64,000 nucleotides of DNA from Nocardioides panaciterrulae (GCF_013409645.1 NZ_JACCBG010000001.1:4028001-4092000), one strand, 5' to 3'. Positions 42,294 to 50,493 are shown, counted from the first letter of the stretch. Notes: generated by a model from the sequence alone, not told the origin. Translations and numbers: made by a program.

Positions 42294-43495
42294 CGCACGC
42301 CCGCCGAGACGTTCTCGAGGACGACCGCCAGCGCCTGGCCGACGCCGATGCAGATCGCGGCCACGCCGTACCGGTCGCCGGACTCCTGCAGGCGGTGCGC
42401 GAGCGTGCCGAGGATGCGGCCCCCGGAGGCGCCGAGCGGGTGGCCGATCGCGATCGCGCCGCCCTTGGCGTTCACGATCTCCGGGTCGACCTTCCAGGCC
42501 TCCACGCAGGCCAGCGACTGCACCGCGAAGGCCTCGTTGAGCTCGATCGCCGCCACGTCGGCCCAGGTGATCCCGGCCCGCTGCAGCGCCTTCTCGGCCG
42601 CCTCCACGGGCGCGAAGCCGAACGCCTGCGGCTCCAGCGCGTGCGCCCCCCGGCCGGCGACCCGGGCGACCGGGTCACGGCCGATGATCGACGCGGCCGC
42701 CGCGGAGCCGAGCACCAGCGCGGAGGCGCCGTCGTTCAGCGGCGAGGCGTTGCCGGCGGTGATGGTGCCGTCGGGGCGGAACGCCGGCTTGAGCCCGGCC
42801 AGCTTCTCCGCGCTGCTGCCGGGACGGATGCCCTCGTCGCGCTCGAGGAGGCTCTGGCCGTCCTTGCCCGGGACCCGCACGACGAGGTCCGCGTAGAACC
42901 CGTCGTTCCAGGCCTTGTCGGCCAGGTTGTGGCTGCGCGCGGCGAACTCGTCCTGTCGCTCGCGGGAGATCCCGAACCGCTCCTGCAGCTGCTCGTTGGC
43001 CTCGCCCAGCGAGACCGTCCACTCCTTCGGCATCCGCTCGTTGACCAGCCGCCAGCCGAGCGTGGTGGAGACCGCGGTGACGTTGCCGGCGGGGAAGGCG
43101 CGCGACGGCTTCGGCAGCACCCACGGGGCCCGGGTCATCGACTCGACGCCGCCGGCCAGGACGACCTCGGCGTCGCCGGTCTCGATGGTGCGCGAGGCGA
43201 TCATCGCGGCGTCGAGGGAGGAGCCGCACAGCCGGTTCACGGTGGTCGCGGGCACGCTGCTCGGCAGGCCGGCGAGCAGCACCGCCATCCGCCCGACGTT
43301 GCGGTTGTCCTCGCCGGCGCCGTTGGCGTTGCCCCAGACCACGTCGCCGATCTGCTCGGGGTCGAGATCCGGCGTACGGTCCAGCACCCGGGTCAGGGCC
43401 ACGGCGGCCAGGTCGTCGGGCCGGACCTCGGCCAGCGCGCCGTTGAAGCGGCCGAAGGGAGTGCGGACGGCGGCGTACACGAAGGACGAGCTCAC
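42290..43495 (-). CDS. pcaF: 3-oxoadipyl-CoA thiolase
   Basis: 401 residues. The nucleophilic cysteine is in NRLCGSSLDAA (about 91), GGAIAIGHPLGASGGR carries the histidine, and CIGVGQ carries the second cysteine. It splits 3-oxoadipyl-CoA into succinyl-CoA and acetyl-CoA, the last step of both the pca route and the paa route in this window. GTG start with AGGAG seven bases upstream. Two IclR-type boxes lie 13-46 bases before the start. Confidence 0.92.
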   Translation of the reverse strand: MSSSFVYAAVRTPFGRFNGALAEVRPDDLAAVALTRVLDRTPDLDPEQIGDVVWGNANGAGEDNRNVGRMAVLLAGLPSSVPATTVNRLCGSSLDAAMIASRTIETGDAEVVLAGGVESMTRAPWVLPKPSRAFPAGNVTAVSTTLGWRLVNERMPKEWTVSLGEANEQLQERFGISRERQDEFAARSHNLADKAWNDGFYADLVVRVPGKDGQSLLERDEGIRPGSSAEKLAGLKPAFRPDGTITAGNASPLNDGASALVLGSAAAASIIGRDPVARVAGRGAHALEPQAFGFAPVEAAEKALQRAGITWADVAAIELNEAFAVQSLACVEAWKVDPEIVNAKGGAIAIGHPLGASGGRILGTLAHRLQESGDRYGVAAICIGVGQALAVVLENVSAGVR

Positions 43496-43507
43496 CGGGG
43501 CTCCTAT

Positions 43508-43541
43508 GTTCGAGATGCGAACGCATGTGCGCTCTGCGAAC
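43508..43541. promoter_or_regulatory. Tandem IclR (PcaR)-type operator between pcaF and the VOC gene
   Basis: GTTCG-N5-CGAAC at 43508-43522 and GTGCG-N5-CGAAC at 43527-43541. Centres are 19 bases apart. The 15-base form resembles the PcaR box known from Pseudomonas (GTTCGATAATCGCAC). The first box sits in the pcaF promoter; the second overlaps the -35 position of the VOC gene, whose -10 is TAGGCT (43560-43565). Confidence 0.6.
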
Positions 43542-43609
43542 CCACTCTAGCGCGCCGCCTAGGCTGGGGGAAGGCCGCGGCGCGGCCCAGTCGAGGAGGA
43601 GCACCCGAG

Positions 43610-44164
43610 ATGACCAGCGAGACCAGCCAGACCCGGGACCATGCCCCGGACCGGGACCCGGCCGGGGACCCGGCCCGGGACCTGGCGGCGATCGAGGCCG
43701 AGCGCGCGCGGATCCGCGACGCCCACCTCCGGCCCACCGCCACCCGCCCCGCGTCGACCGCCCGCGGGCTGCACCACACCGCGCTGATCAGCAGCGACGT
43801 GGAGCGGACCGTGCGGTTCTACCAGGACGTGCTGGGCTTCCCGCTGACCGAGCTGATCGAGAACCGTGACTACCCCGGCTCCTCGCACTTCTTCTTCGAC
43901 ATCGGCCACGGCAACCTGCTGGCGTTCTTCGACTTCCCTGGCCTCGACGTCGGGCCGTACGCCGAGGTGCTCGGCGGCCTGCACCACCTGGCGATCTCGG
44001 CCTCGCCGGAGCACTGGGAGGAGCTGGTGGCCCGACTGGAGGCGGCCGGGATCGAGCACGAGGTGCACAGCGGGGTCTCGGTCTACTTCCGCGACCCCGA
44101 CGGCGCGCGGATCGAGCTGATCGCCGACCCGCTCGGGGAGATGTACGGCCAGCAGGTGCTCTGA
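43610..44164 (+). CDS. VOC-superfamily (glyoxalase/extradiol-like) protein
   Basis: 184 residues. After a charged N-terminal tail of about 50 residues (repeated DP and RD), a glyoxalase fold starts at GLHHTALISSDVERTVRFYQ and continues through GGLHHLAISASPEHW and VYFRDPDGARIELI. Candidate metal ligands are the two histidine clusters and the last glutamate. It may be a small lyase, isomerase or dioxygenase in aromatic metabolism. It shares its promoter region with pcaF. GAGGAGGAG precedes the ATG by about 8 bases. Confidence 0.75.
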   Translation: MTSETSQTRDHAPDRDPAGDPARDLAAIEAERARIRDAHLRPTATRPASTARGLHHTALISSDVERTVRFYQDVLGFPLTELIENRDYPGSSHFFFDIGHGNLLAFFDFPGLDVGPYAEVLGGLHHLAISASPEHWEELVARLEAAGIEHEVHSGVSVYFRDPDGARIELIADPLGEMYGQQVL

Positions 44165-44171
44165 CCCGCGT

Positions 44172-44188
44172 CGGTCGCCGGGCGACCG
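44172..44188 (+). terminator. Possible short terminator hairpin after the VOC gene
   Basis: Eight-base complementary arms around one base, eight bases past the stop; in practice a 6-bp stem with a 5-base loop. There is no U-run. Confidence 0.25.
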
Positions 44189-44208
44189 GGGGCGACTGGG
44201 GGCCGGTC

Positions 44209-44282
44209 GGTCCGTTCAATTGTTTGGAGATCGGCCCCCTACCCACCAGTAACCCACCGAGGTCCGAGCAATTGAACGGACC
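44209..44282. repeat. 14-bp perfect inverted repeat in a convergent intergenic gap
   Basis: GGTCCGTTCAATTG at 44209-44222 and its exact complement at 44269-44282, separated by 46 bases without a gene. The arms are AT-richer than the surroundings. It lies between the ends of the VOC and IclR genes, so it may act as a long terminator stem, or be a tiny mobile-element remnant. Confidence 0.85.
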
Positions 44283-44332
44283 AGCCACCCCCGGACGGGC
44301 CGAACGGCTCGACCCGGCCGGGGCGGGGGCGG

Positions 44333-45139
44333 TCAGGCGCGGATGCCGGAGGAGGCGAGGTCGGCGCTGATGGTGGCGGCGGTGGCGACCACGGCGTCGA
44401 CGTACTCCCGCGGCAGCTCGGGCAGCGCGTGGGTGGAGGTGGAGACGTTGATCGCGGCCACGACCTCGCCGTCGCGGTCGCGCAGCGGAGCCGCGACCGA
44501 GCGCAGCCCGGCCTCGAGCTCCTGGTCGACCAGCGCCCAGCCCTGCGCGCGCACCCGGTCCAGCTCCGCCCGCAGCCGGTCCGGCTCGACCACGGTGTGC
44601 CCGGTCAGGGCAGCAAGATCGGTGCGGGCCAGGTGCGCCTCGAGCTCCTCGGGGGGCAGGCCGGCGAGCAGCACCCGCCCCATCGAGGTGGCGTACGCCG
44701 GGAACCGGGTGCCGACGGTGATCCCCACCGTCATGATCCGGCGGGTCGCGACCCGGGCGACGTAGACGATCTCGTCGCCGTCGAGCACCGCCGCCGAGGT
44801 CGACTCCCCCAGCCGCGCGGAGAGCTGCTCCAGGTGCGGCTGCGCGATCTGCGGCAGGCCGAGACCGGAGAGGTACGCCGTGCCGAGCCGCAGCACCTGC
44901 GGGGTCAGCGTGAACCACTTGCCGTCGAAGCGGACGTAGCCCAGCTCGACCAGCGTGTGCAGGAACCGCCGGGCCGTGGCCCGGGTCAGCCCGGTGCGGC
45001 CCGCGATGTCGGAGAGCGTCATCGACGGGTGGTCGGCGTCGAAGGCGGTGATCACGCTGAGCCCGCGCGCCAGCGACTGCACGAACTGGTCCCCCGGCGC
45101 GGGGCTCCCGGGGCCGGCAGCGGCGTCCGGTCCGGTCAT
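44333..45139 (-). CDS. IclR-family regulator, probable PcaR for pcaFIJ
   Basis: 268 residues. The winged helix (SLARGLSVITAFDADHPSMTLSDIAG and TRATARRFLHTLVELGYV) is followed by the IclR effector domain (YVARVATRRIMTVGITVG, ATSMGRVLLAGLP, EVVAAINVSTSTH). It resembles PcaR/PobR-type activators of aromatic degradation. The ATG is fixed by TATGCT-N7-ATG. It stands between the pcaFIJ and pcaHGBL groups; I assign it tentatively to the GTTCG-N5-CGAAC boxes. Confidence 0.85.
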   Translation of the reverse strand: MTGPDAAAGPGSPAPGDQFVQSLARGLSVITAFDADHPSMTLSDIAGRTGLTRATARRFLHTLVELGYVRFDGKWFTLTPQVLRLGTAYLSGLGLPQIAQPHLEQLSARLGESTSAAVLDGDEIVYVARVATRRIMTVGITVGTRFPAYATSMGRVLLAGLPPEELEAHLARTDLAALTGHTVVEPDRLRAELDRVRAQGWALVDQELEAGLRSVAAPLRDRDGEVVAAINVSTSTHALPELPREYVDAVVATAATISADLASSGIRA

Positions 45140-45146
45140 GGGCGTG

Positions 45147-45152
45147 AGCATA
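45147..45152 (-). promoter_or_regulatory. -10 box of the first IclR gene (leaderless)
   Basis: TATGCT, seven bases, ATG. Confidence 0.45.
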
Positions 45153-45183
45153 GGGCCGGCCCCACCGCGCAGGCCGGCAACGC

Positions 45184-46458
45184 TCAAGCCTCGCCCGGGT
45201 CGGCCGACTCGCCCGACTCGCCCGGCTCGCCCGGCTCGCCCGGGCCGCCCGGCTCGCCCGGCTCGGCCAGCACCCGCTGCGCGACCCGGAAGGCCGTGTT
45301 GGCGTCGGGCACCCCGCAGTAGATCGCGCTCTGCAGCAGCACCTCCTTGATCTCCTCCGCGCTCAGCCCGTTGCGGCGGGCGGCGCGCACGTGCATCGCC
45401 AGCTCCTCGTTGTGGCCGCGGGCGACCAGCGCAGTCAGCGTGATCATCGAGCGCGACCGGCGATCGAGGCCGGGACGGGTCCAGATCGAGCCCCAGGCGT
45501 ACTGCGTGATCAGCTCCTGGAAGTCCCGCGTCAACTCGGTCGTGCCGGCCACGGCCCGGTCCACGTGCTCGTCACCGAGCACCTCCCGGCGCACCGCCAT
45601 GCCGTCGGCGTGCACCTGCGCGCGGGTCCGCTCGGGCGCCCATGCCGCGGGCGCCGGGGCGGCCGGGGCCTCGCCCAGGCAGTGCTGCCGGATCAGCGTC
45701 GCGACCCCGGCCGGCTCCTCGGCCGGCGCCAGGTGGGCGACGTCGGGCAGCACCTCGAGCCGGCCGTCCTTGACGCCCTCGGCGATCTCGCGGAGGTGGT
45801 CCGGGGTCGTGGCCACGTCGTTGGCGCCGGCGACCGCGAGCACCGGCGCGGTGATCTCGCCGAGCCGGTCGCGGACGTCGAAGTCGGCGAGCGCGCCGCA
45901 GACCGCGACGTACCCCTCGTCGACCGCCTCCGACAGCGCGTGCAGCAGCGCCGAGCCGCGGTCGGGCTCCCGCTCCAGGAACCCGGGGCCGAACCAGCGC
46001 TGGGCCGAGCCCGCGACCATCGACGACGTGCCCGCGGCCCGCACCCGGGCCATCCGGTCGGTCCACGACTCCACGCTCCCGATCCGGGCACCGGTGCACA
46101 ACAGCACCGCGGACAGCACCCGCGACGGCGCGTCGAGCAGCAGCTGCAGGCCCACCGCGCCGCCGACCGAGTCCCCGGCGTAGTGGAACGCGCGGCCCTC
46201 GTCGAGCTGGTCGACCACCGCGAGCACCCCGGCGGCCAGCTCGGCCATCGTGAACGGCTCCTCGGGCGTCGAGCGGTTGTGCCCGTGGCCGGGCAGGTCC
46301 CATGCCACGACGTCGAACACCTCGGTCAGTCCGGCCGCCGCGCAGTCGGTCCACACGGTCGCCGCGGAGGTGCCGAGCGAGGGCCCGAGCACCAGCAGCG
46401 GCAGGTCGGCGCGGTTGCGGGCGCCGGTGAGACGGACGGCAGTGACGGCCGGGATCAT
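45184..46458 (-). CDS. pcaL: Fused 3-oxoadipate enol-lactonase / 4-carboxymuconolactone decarboxylase
   Basis: 424 residues. Residues 1-265 are an alpha/beta hydrolase (VLGPSLGTSAATVW, WDLPGHGHN, catalytic Ser in YAGDSVGGAVG, His in DVAHLAPAEEP), the PcaD part. Residues about 285-400 are the decarboxylase PcaC part (VRREVLGDEHVDRA, YAWGSIWTRPGLDRRSRSM, EVLLQSAIYCGVPDAN). Such PcaL fusions are typical of actinobacteria. The last 24 residues are a Gly-Glu-Pro repeat tail encoded by 9-base repeats. The ATG overlaps the pcaB stop. Confidence 0.92.
   Translation of the reverse strand: MIPAVTAVRLTGARNRADLPLLVLGPSLGTSAATVWTDCAAAGLTEVFDVVAWDLPGHGHNRSTPEEPFTMAELAAGVLAVVDQLDEGRAFHYAGDSVGGAVGLQLLLDAPSRVLSAVLLCTGARIGSVESWTDRMARVRAAGTSSMVAGSAQRWFGPGFLEREPDRGSALLHALSEAVDEGYVAVCGALADFDVRDRLGEITAPVLAVAGANDVATTPDHLREIAEGVKDGRLEVLPDVAHLAPAEEPAGVATLIRQHCLGEAPAAPAPAAWAPERTRAQVHADGMAVRREVLGDEHVDRAVAGTTELTRDFQELITQYAWGSIWTRPGLDRRSRSMITLTALVARGHNEELAMHVRAARRNGLSAEEIKEVLLQSAIYCGVPDANTAFRVAQRVLAEPGEPGGPGEPGEPGESGESADPGEA
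45188..45259 (-). repeat. 9-base repeats encoding the Gly-Glu-Pro tail of PcaL
   Basis: Several imperfect copies of a 9-base unit (plus strand CGGCTCGCC) encode repeated GEP/GES triplets at the extreme C-terminus. This is slippage-prone sequence, so the tail length is likely to vary among strains. Confidence 0.7.
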
Positions 46459-47735
46459 CGGTTCTCCTCGAGGTGGGGCAGGGGGGTCGGGTGGTCCAGG
46501 TGCTGGCGGGCGCGGGCGACGGTGGCGCCGACCAGCCGGCTGCTGACGCCCAGGTAGTGCGCCGACGGGGTCCGGCCGGCGAGGCCGGCCATCGTGCGCT
46601 GCTCGGCGTGCAGGTCCGCGGCGGCGGCGTCGTGGTGGGCGCGCATCCGGTCCGCGTGCACCCGCAGCCCGGCGAGCAGGTCGGTGGCGTGCGCCGCCGC
46701 CACGACGGTACGCCGGGCCAGGTCGCGCAGCGTGGCCCACTCCGCGTGCCAGCCGCCGTCGGCCCGCTCGTCGACGGACTCGGCCGCGGCCAGGTGCAGC
46801 GTCGCCCCGAGCTGCGGCGTGGTGAGCGCGGCCCGGCGTACCAGCGTCGAGAGCACCGGGTTGGCCTTGTGCGGCATCGTCGAGGAGCCGCCGCCGGTGC
46901 CCTCGGAGAGCTCCCCGAGCTCGGGGCGCGACAGCGTCAGCACGTCGTTGGCGAGCCGGCCCCAGGCGTCGGTGCAGCCGACCAGCGCGTCGCCGACCCG
47001 GGTGATCGGGGTCCGGGTGGTGTGCCACGGGTCGGCGGCCGCGAGCCCCAGCCGGGCGGCCACGTCGGCGGCCAGCGCGGCCGCGACGCCCTCCGGCTCG
47101 GGGAGGTCCGCGGCGAGCTCCACCCAGGCGGCGCGGGTGCCGGCGGCGCCGCCGAGCTGGACCGGCCAGCGCAGCGCCGCCAGCGCCTCGTCGGCGTCGA
47201 GGACCCCCGAGAGCCAGCCGGCCGCCTTCAGCCCGAACGTGAACGGCACCGCGTGCTGGGTCAGCGTCCGCCCGGCCATCACGGTCCCGGTGTGCTCGTC
47301 GGCGAGCTCGGCGAGTCGGGCCACCTGCGCGGTGAGCTGGCCGCGCACCTCGGCGACCGCATCGCGGGTGCAGAGCAGCAGCGCGGTGTCCAGCACGTCC
47401 TGGCTGGTCAGCCCGCGATGCAGCCAGCGGGCCGTGTCGGCGTCGCGGGCCTCGGCCCGCTCCCGGAGCAGCGCGACCAGGCCGATGACCGGGTTACCGC
47501 CGGCCTCCGCCCCCGAGGCCAGCGGCGCGACGTCGTCCGGCCCGACCAGCGCGCCGAGGCCGTGCGGCCGGTCCAGACCGGCCGCGGCCGCGGGCGGCGC
47601 GACGCCGGCCGCGACGAGGGCCGCCAGCCACGCGCCCTCGACGCGCACCATCGCCTCGAGCAGCGCGGGCGAGCCCATCAGCCCGCCGGCGCGCTCGTCC
47701 CCGGGCCAGAACAGGTCGGGCAGATGATCGCTCAC
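46455..47735 (-). CDS. pcaB: 3-carboxy-cis,cis-muconate cycloisomerase
   Basis: 426 residues of the fumarase/aspartase superfamily. The signature GSSTMPHKANP (about 280) is exact, with GLTSQDVLDTALLL and AGRTLTQHAVPFTFG upstream. It lactonises 3-carboxymuconate, the product of PcaGH. A GTG start four bases past the pcaG stop places it in the operon. Confidence 0.93.
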   Translation of the reverse strand: MSDHLPDLFWPGDERAGGLMGSPALLEAMVRVEGAWLAALVAAGVAPPAAAAGLDRPHGLGALVGPDDVAPLASGAEAGGNPVIGLVALLRERAEARDADTARWLHRGLTSQDVLDTALLLCTRDAVAEVRGQLTAQVARLAELADEHTGTVMAGRTLTQHAVPFTFGLKAAGWLSGVLDADEALAALRWPVQLGGAAGTRAAWVELAADLPEPEGVAAALAADVAARLGLAAADPWHTTRTPITRVGDALVGCTDAWGRLANDVLTLSRPELGELSEGTGGGSSTMPHKANPVLSTLVRRAALTTPQLGATLHLAAAESVDERADGGWHAEWATLRDLARRTVVAAAHATDLLAGLRVHADRMRAHHDAAAADLHAEQRTMAGLAGRTPSAHYLGVSSRLVGATVARARQHLDHPTPLPHLEENR

Positions 47736-47739
47736 CCGG

Positions 47740-48321
47740 TCAGTGTCGCGGATAGGCGAGGAAGACCGTCTCGTCCGCACCCTGCAGCCGGACGTCGAAC
47801 GCGAACCCGTGCTCGTCCGGGCGCGTCACCAGGGTGCCCCGTCGCGCCGGCGCCACCGAGGACAGCAGCGGGTCGGCGTCCAGCACGGACGGCTCCCCGG
47901 GCAGGTAGGCCCGGGTGAAGAGCCGGTTCAGCAGCCCGCGGGCGAACACCGTGAGCGCGAAGTACGGCGCGGCCCCGTCCGAGGCCGCGCCCGGGCGCAG
48001 CGTGGTGAACGAGAACCGGCCCTCGTTGTCGGTCGCGCAGCGGCCCCACCCGGTGAACGTGTAGCCGTCGCGGCGCAGCGAGCCGGTCGCGCGCGGCACC
48101 CGGCCGGCCGGGTCGGCCTGCCACAGCTCGAGCAACGCGTCCGGCACCGGGTCGCCGGCGCCGTCGAGCACCCGGCCGTGCAGCCGGACCGCGTCGGGGT
48201 GCGAGGCGGGCACGAGCAGGTGGTCGCCGGCGTACGGCAGCGCGAAGCCGTAGAACGGCCCGACCGTCTGGCCGGGGGTGGCCGCCCTGCTCACGGCGGA
48301 GTCTCCGGGGGTGCGGCTCAT
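47740..48321 (-). CDS. pcaG: Protocatechuate 3,4-dioxygenase, alpha subunit
   Basis: 193 residues. It opens with TPGQTVGPFYGFALP and contains LLELWQADPAGR and TGWGRCATDNEGRFSFTT, typical of the PcaG chain, which lacks the iron ligands. It complexes with PcaH. The ATG overlaps the pcaH stop by four bases. Confidence 0.93.
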   Translation of the reverse strand: MSRTPGDSAVSRAATPGQTVGPFYGFALPYAGDHLLVPASHPDAVRLHGRVLDGAGDPVPDALLELWQADPAGRVPRATGSLRRDGYTFTGWGRCATDNEGRFSFTTLRPGAASDGAAPYFALTVFARGLLNRLFTRAYLPGEPSVLDADPLLSSVAPARRGTLVTRPDEHGFAFDVRLQGADETVFLAYPRH

Positions 48322-49121
48322 GCCTCGACCTCTTCCTCCATCAGGGTGCGGTGGCTGCCGGTCAGGACGATGTCCCAGCGATAGCCGGTGCACCACTCGT
48401 GCTGCGTCACGTCGTGGTCGTAGGTCGCCACCAGCCGGGCCCGGGCCGCGGGGTCGACGACGGCCTGGAAGATCGGGTCGAGCGCGAACAGCGGGTCGCC
48501 CGGGAAGTACATCTGGGTCACCATCCGCTGGGTGAACTCCCGGCCGAACAGCGAGAAGTGGATGTGCGCCGGCCGCCAGGCGTTGCGGTGGTTCTTCCAC
48601 GGGTAGGGGCCGGGCTTGATCGTCGTGAACCGGTAGCCGCCGTCGCCGTCGGTCAGGCAGCGCCCGACGCCGGTGAAGTTCGGGTCGATCGCGGCGGGGT
48701 GCTGGTCGCGCTTGTGGATGTAGCGCCCGCCCGCGTTGGCCTGCCAGATCTCGACGAGCTGGTGGCGCACCGGCCGGCCCTCGCCGTCCAGCACCCGGCC
48801 GGTCACGACCATCCGCTCGCCGACCGGCTCGCCGCGGCGCTGGATCGTCAGGTCGGCCTCGAGCGGGTCGACGTCGGCCTGGCCGAAGACCGGCGACCAC
48901 AGCTCGATGCCCTCGGGGTCGGCGTGGTGGAGGTCCTTGGTCGGGTGGCGCAGCACGCTGGAGCGGTACGGCGGGTAGTCGAGCCGCGGCTGGGTCTCGA
49001 CGCCGTCCGTCGGCCCGCCGTCGCGCCCGCCCTCGTAGGCCTTGGCGATCTGCTGGATCTCCTCGGTGACCTCGGCCTGGGTCGTGGCGGCCGCGTCGGA
49101 GGAGGCACGGTTGTCGGTCAC
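48318..49121 (-). CDS. pcaH: Protocatechuate 3,4-dioxygenase, beta subunit
   Basis: 267 residues. Iron ligands are visible as Tyr in NAGGRYIHKRDQ, Tyr in GPYPWKNH and the two His of RPAHIHFSL. It cleaves the ring of protocatechuate between the hydroxyls. It is first of pcaH-G-B-L. The GTG start is seven bases after TACGGT (49129-49134), so the operon mRNA is probably leaderless. Confidence 0.94.
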   Translation of the reverse strand: MTDNRASSDAAATTQAEVTEEIQQIAKAYEGGRDGGPTDGVETQPRLDYPPYRSSVLRHPTKDLHHADPEGIELWSPVFGQADVDPLEADLTIQRRGEPVGERMVVTGRVLDGEGRPVRHQLVEIWQANAGGRYIHKRDQHPAAIDPNFTGVGRCLTDGDGGYRFTTIKPGPYPWKNHRNAWRPAHIHFSLFGREFTQRMVTQMYFPGDPLFALDPIFQAVVDPAARARLVATYDHDVTQHEWCTGYRWDIVLTGSHRTLMEEEVEA

Positions 49122-49128
49122 GTCGCAG

Positions 49129-49134
49129 ACCGTA
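49129..49134 (-). promoter_or_regulatory. -10 box of pcaHGBL (leaderless)
   Basis: TACGGT, seven bases, GTG of pcaH. Confidence 0.45.
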
Positions 49135-49166
49135 CGGGTCGCAAGGCCCGGCAACCGAGCCCCAAG

Positions 49167-49182
49167 TTCCGTCCAGTGGAAG
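49167..49182. promoter_or_regulatory. Operator shared by pcaHGBL and pobA, site 1
   Basis: TTCCGTCCAGTGGAAG, with arms TTCC/GGAA and inner TCCA-G-TGGA. Its centre is 53 bases before the pcaH start and it ends 9 bases before the second IclR gene. The same 16 bases occur at pobA. Confidence 0.65.
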
Positions 49183-49191
49183 ACTGGGCGG

Positions 49192-49938
49192 GTGGCCGGC
49201 AACAGTGGCAGTCCCGGCGCCAGCGTGACCTCGCGGGCGCTGGCGCTGCTCGGCGCCTTCGACGAGCGGCATCGCCGGCTCACGCTCAGCCAGCTGGCCG
49301 GTCGGGCCGGGCTGCCGGTCGCGACCGCGCATCGGCTGGTCGCCGAGCTGGTCGCCTGGGGGGCGCTGGCGCGGACCGGCTCCGGGGAGTACGTCGTGGG
49401 CCGGCGGCTGTGGGACCTCGGGCTGCTGGCGCCGGTGCAGACCGGCCTGCGCCAGGTGGCCTCGCCGTTCCTCCACGACCTCTACGGCACCACCCTGGCC
49501 ACCGTGCACCTGGCCGTGCGGGACCGGGTCGAGGTGCTCTACCTGGACCGGCTGTCCGGCCACGCCTCGGTGCCGGTGGTGAGCCGGATCGGCTCGCGGC
49601 TGCCGCTGCACGCGACCGGCGTCGGCAAGGTGCTGCTCGCCCACGCCCCGGCGCCGGTGCAGGAGCAGGCGCTGGCCCGGCTGACCCGGGTCACGCCGTA
49701 CACCGTGACCCAGCCCGGGCTCCTGCGCCGCCAGCTGGCCCGGGTGCTGCGCGAGGGCTATGCCACCACGGTGGAGGAGATGAGCCTGGGCGCCTGCTCG
49801 GTCGCGGTGCCGATCCGGCAGGACGAGGAGGTGGTCGCCGCGCTCGGGATCGTGGTGCCCAGCCTGAAGAAGGACCGGCCCCGGCTGGTCGCCGCGCTGC
49901 AGGTGGCCGCCCAGGGCGTCGGCCGCAGCCTGGGTTGA
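49192..49938 (+). CDS. IclR-family regulator, probable PobR/PcaV-type for pcaHGBL and pobA
   Basis: 248 residues. Helix-turn-helix TLSQLAGRAGLPVATAHRLV, then an effector domain with YLDRLSGHASVPVVSRIG, LHATGVGKVLLAHAP and SVAVPIRQDEEVVAALG. It is divergent from pcaH, with the shared operator in between, so it likely controls both its own gene and the catabolic genes. The GTG start was chosen because it follows the operator by nine bases and gives the usual short IclR N-terminus. Confidence 0.87.
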   Translation: MAGNSGSPGASVTSRALALLGAFDERHRRLTLSQLAGRAGLPVATAHRLVAELVAWGALARTGSGEYVVGRRLWDLGLLAPVQTGLRQVASPFLHDLYGTTLATVHLAVRDRVEVLYLDRLSGHASVPVVSRIGSRLPLHATGVGKVLLAHAPAPVQEQALARLTRVTPYTVTQPGLLRRQLARVLREGYATTVEEMSLGACSVAVPIRQDEEVVAALGIVVPSLKKDRPRLVAALQVAAQGVGRSLG

Positions 49939-49956
49939 CGGACTGCGGCCGACGCC
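49915..49956 (+). terminator. Terminator hairpin across the end of the second IclR gene
   Basis: Perfect 14-bp arms (49915-49928 and 49943-49956) with a 14-base loop containing the stop codon. It can serve both this gene and the convergent NlpC/P60 gene. Confidence 0.65.
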
Positions 49957-49971
49957 GGGCGTCGCTCCCGC

Positions 49972-50493
49972 TCAGCGCGGCACGGCGCCCGCGAACCAGT
50001 GGCTGGTCCAGATCCTCTCGCGGCGCACCCGGGCCCCCGAGTACGGCGCGTGCAGCACGTACTTCGCGCCGTGACGGCGTCCCGCGAAGACACCGACGTG
50101 GTAGACGCCGTGGCTGTTCCTGAAGAAGACCAGGTCGCCGCGACGGGCCTTGCTCTTCTTGATGTGGTGGGCCCACCTGGCCTGCGCCGAGGAGGTCCGC
50201 GGGATGTGCTTGAAGCCCGCCTTGCGGAAGCTGAAGTAGGTCAGCCCGGAGCAGTCGAAGCGGCTCGGGCCGGCGGCGCCGTACTTGTAGGGGTCACCCT
50301 TCTGGCGGACCGCGACGCGGGTGGCGTGGCCGACCCGGTGCGCGATCGTGCGGTGGTGGTGACTGGTGGCAGCGTGCGCGTCGGTGGTCATCGGAGCCGT
50401 GGCGAGGACACCCATGGCGAGGGCGCCGCTGGTCAGGGCCCGGGCTCCCCAGCGTGCGGAGGCGCGCAGCAGCGTCGGCATGGAGTTGGACAT
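49972..50493 (-). CDS. NlpC/P60-family cell-wall hydrolase, secreted
   Basis: 173 residues. The N-terminus is a signal peptide (positive start, hydrophobic core, cleavage near AHA). The catalytic domain has Cys in RFDCSGLTYF, His in HGVYHVGVFAG and the third polar residue in LHAPYSG. It cleaves peptidoglycan stem peptides outside the cell. AGGGAG lies seven bases before the ATG. A probable c-di-AMP riboswitch fills the leader, linking expression to cell-wall and turgor signalling. Confidence 0.9.
   Translation of the reverse strand: MSNSMPTLLRASARWGARALTSGALAMGVLATAPMTTDAHAATSHHHRTIAHRVGHATRVAVRQKGDPYKYGAAGPSRFDCSGLTYFSFRKAGFKHIPRTSSAQARWAHHIKKSKARRGDLVFFRNSHGVYHVGVFAGRRHGAKYVLHAPYSGARVRRERIWTSHWFAGAVPR

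Noticed and set aside
44209..44282. Firm call of a miniature transposable element for the 14-bp inverted repeat
   Set aside because: No clear target-site duplication and no second copy in the window.
45188..45259. The 9-base repeats near 45.2 kb as a CRISPR or regulatory array
   Set aside because: Units are contiguous without spacers and lie in frame within pcaL.
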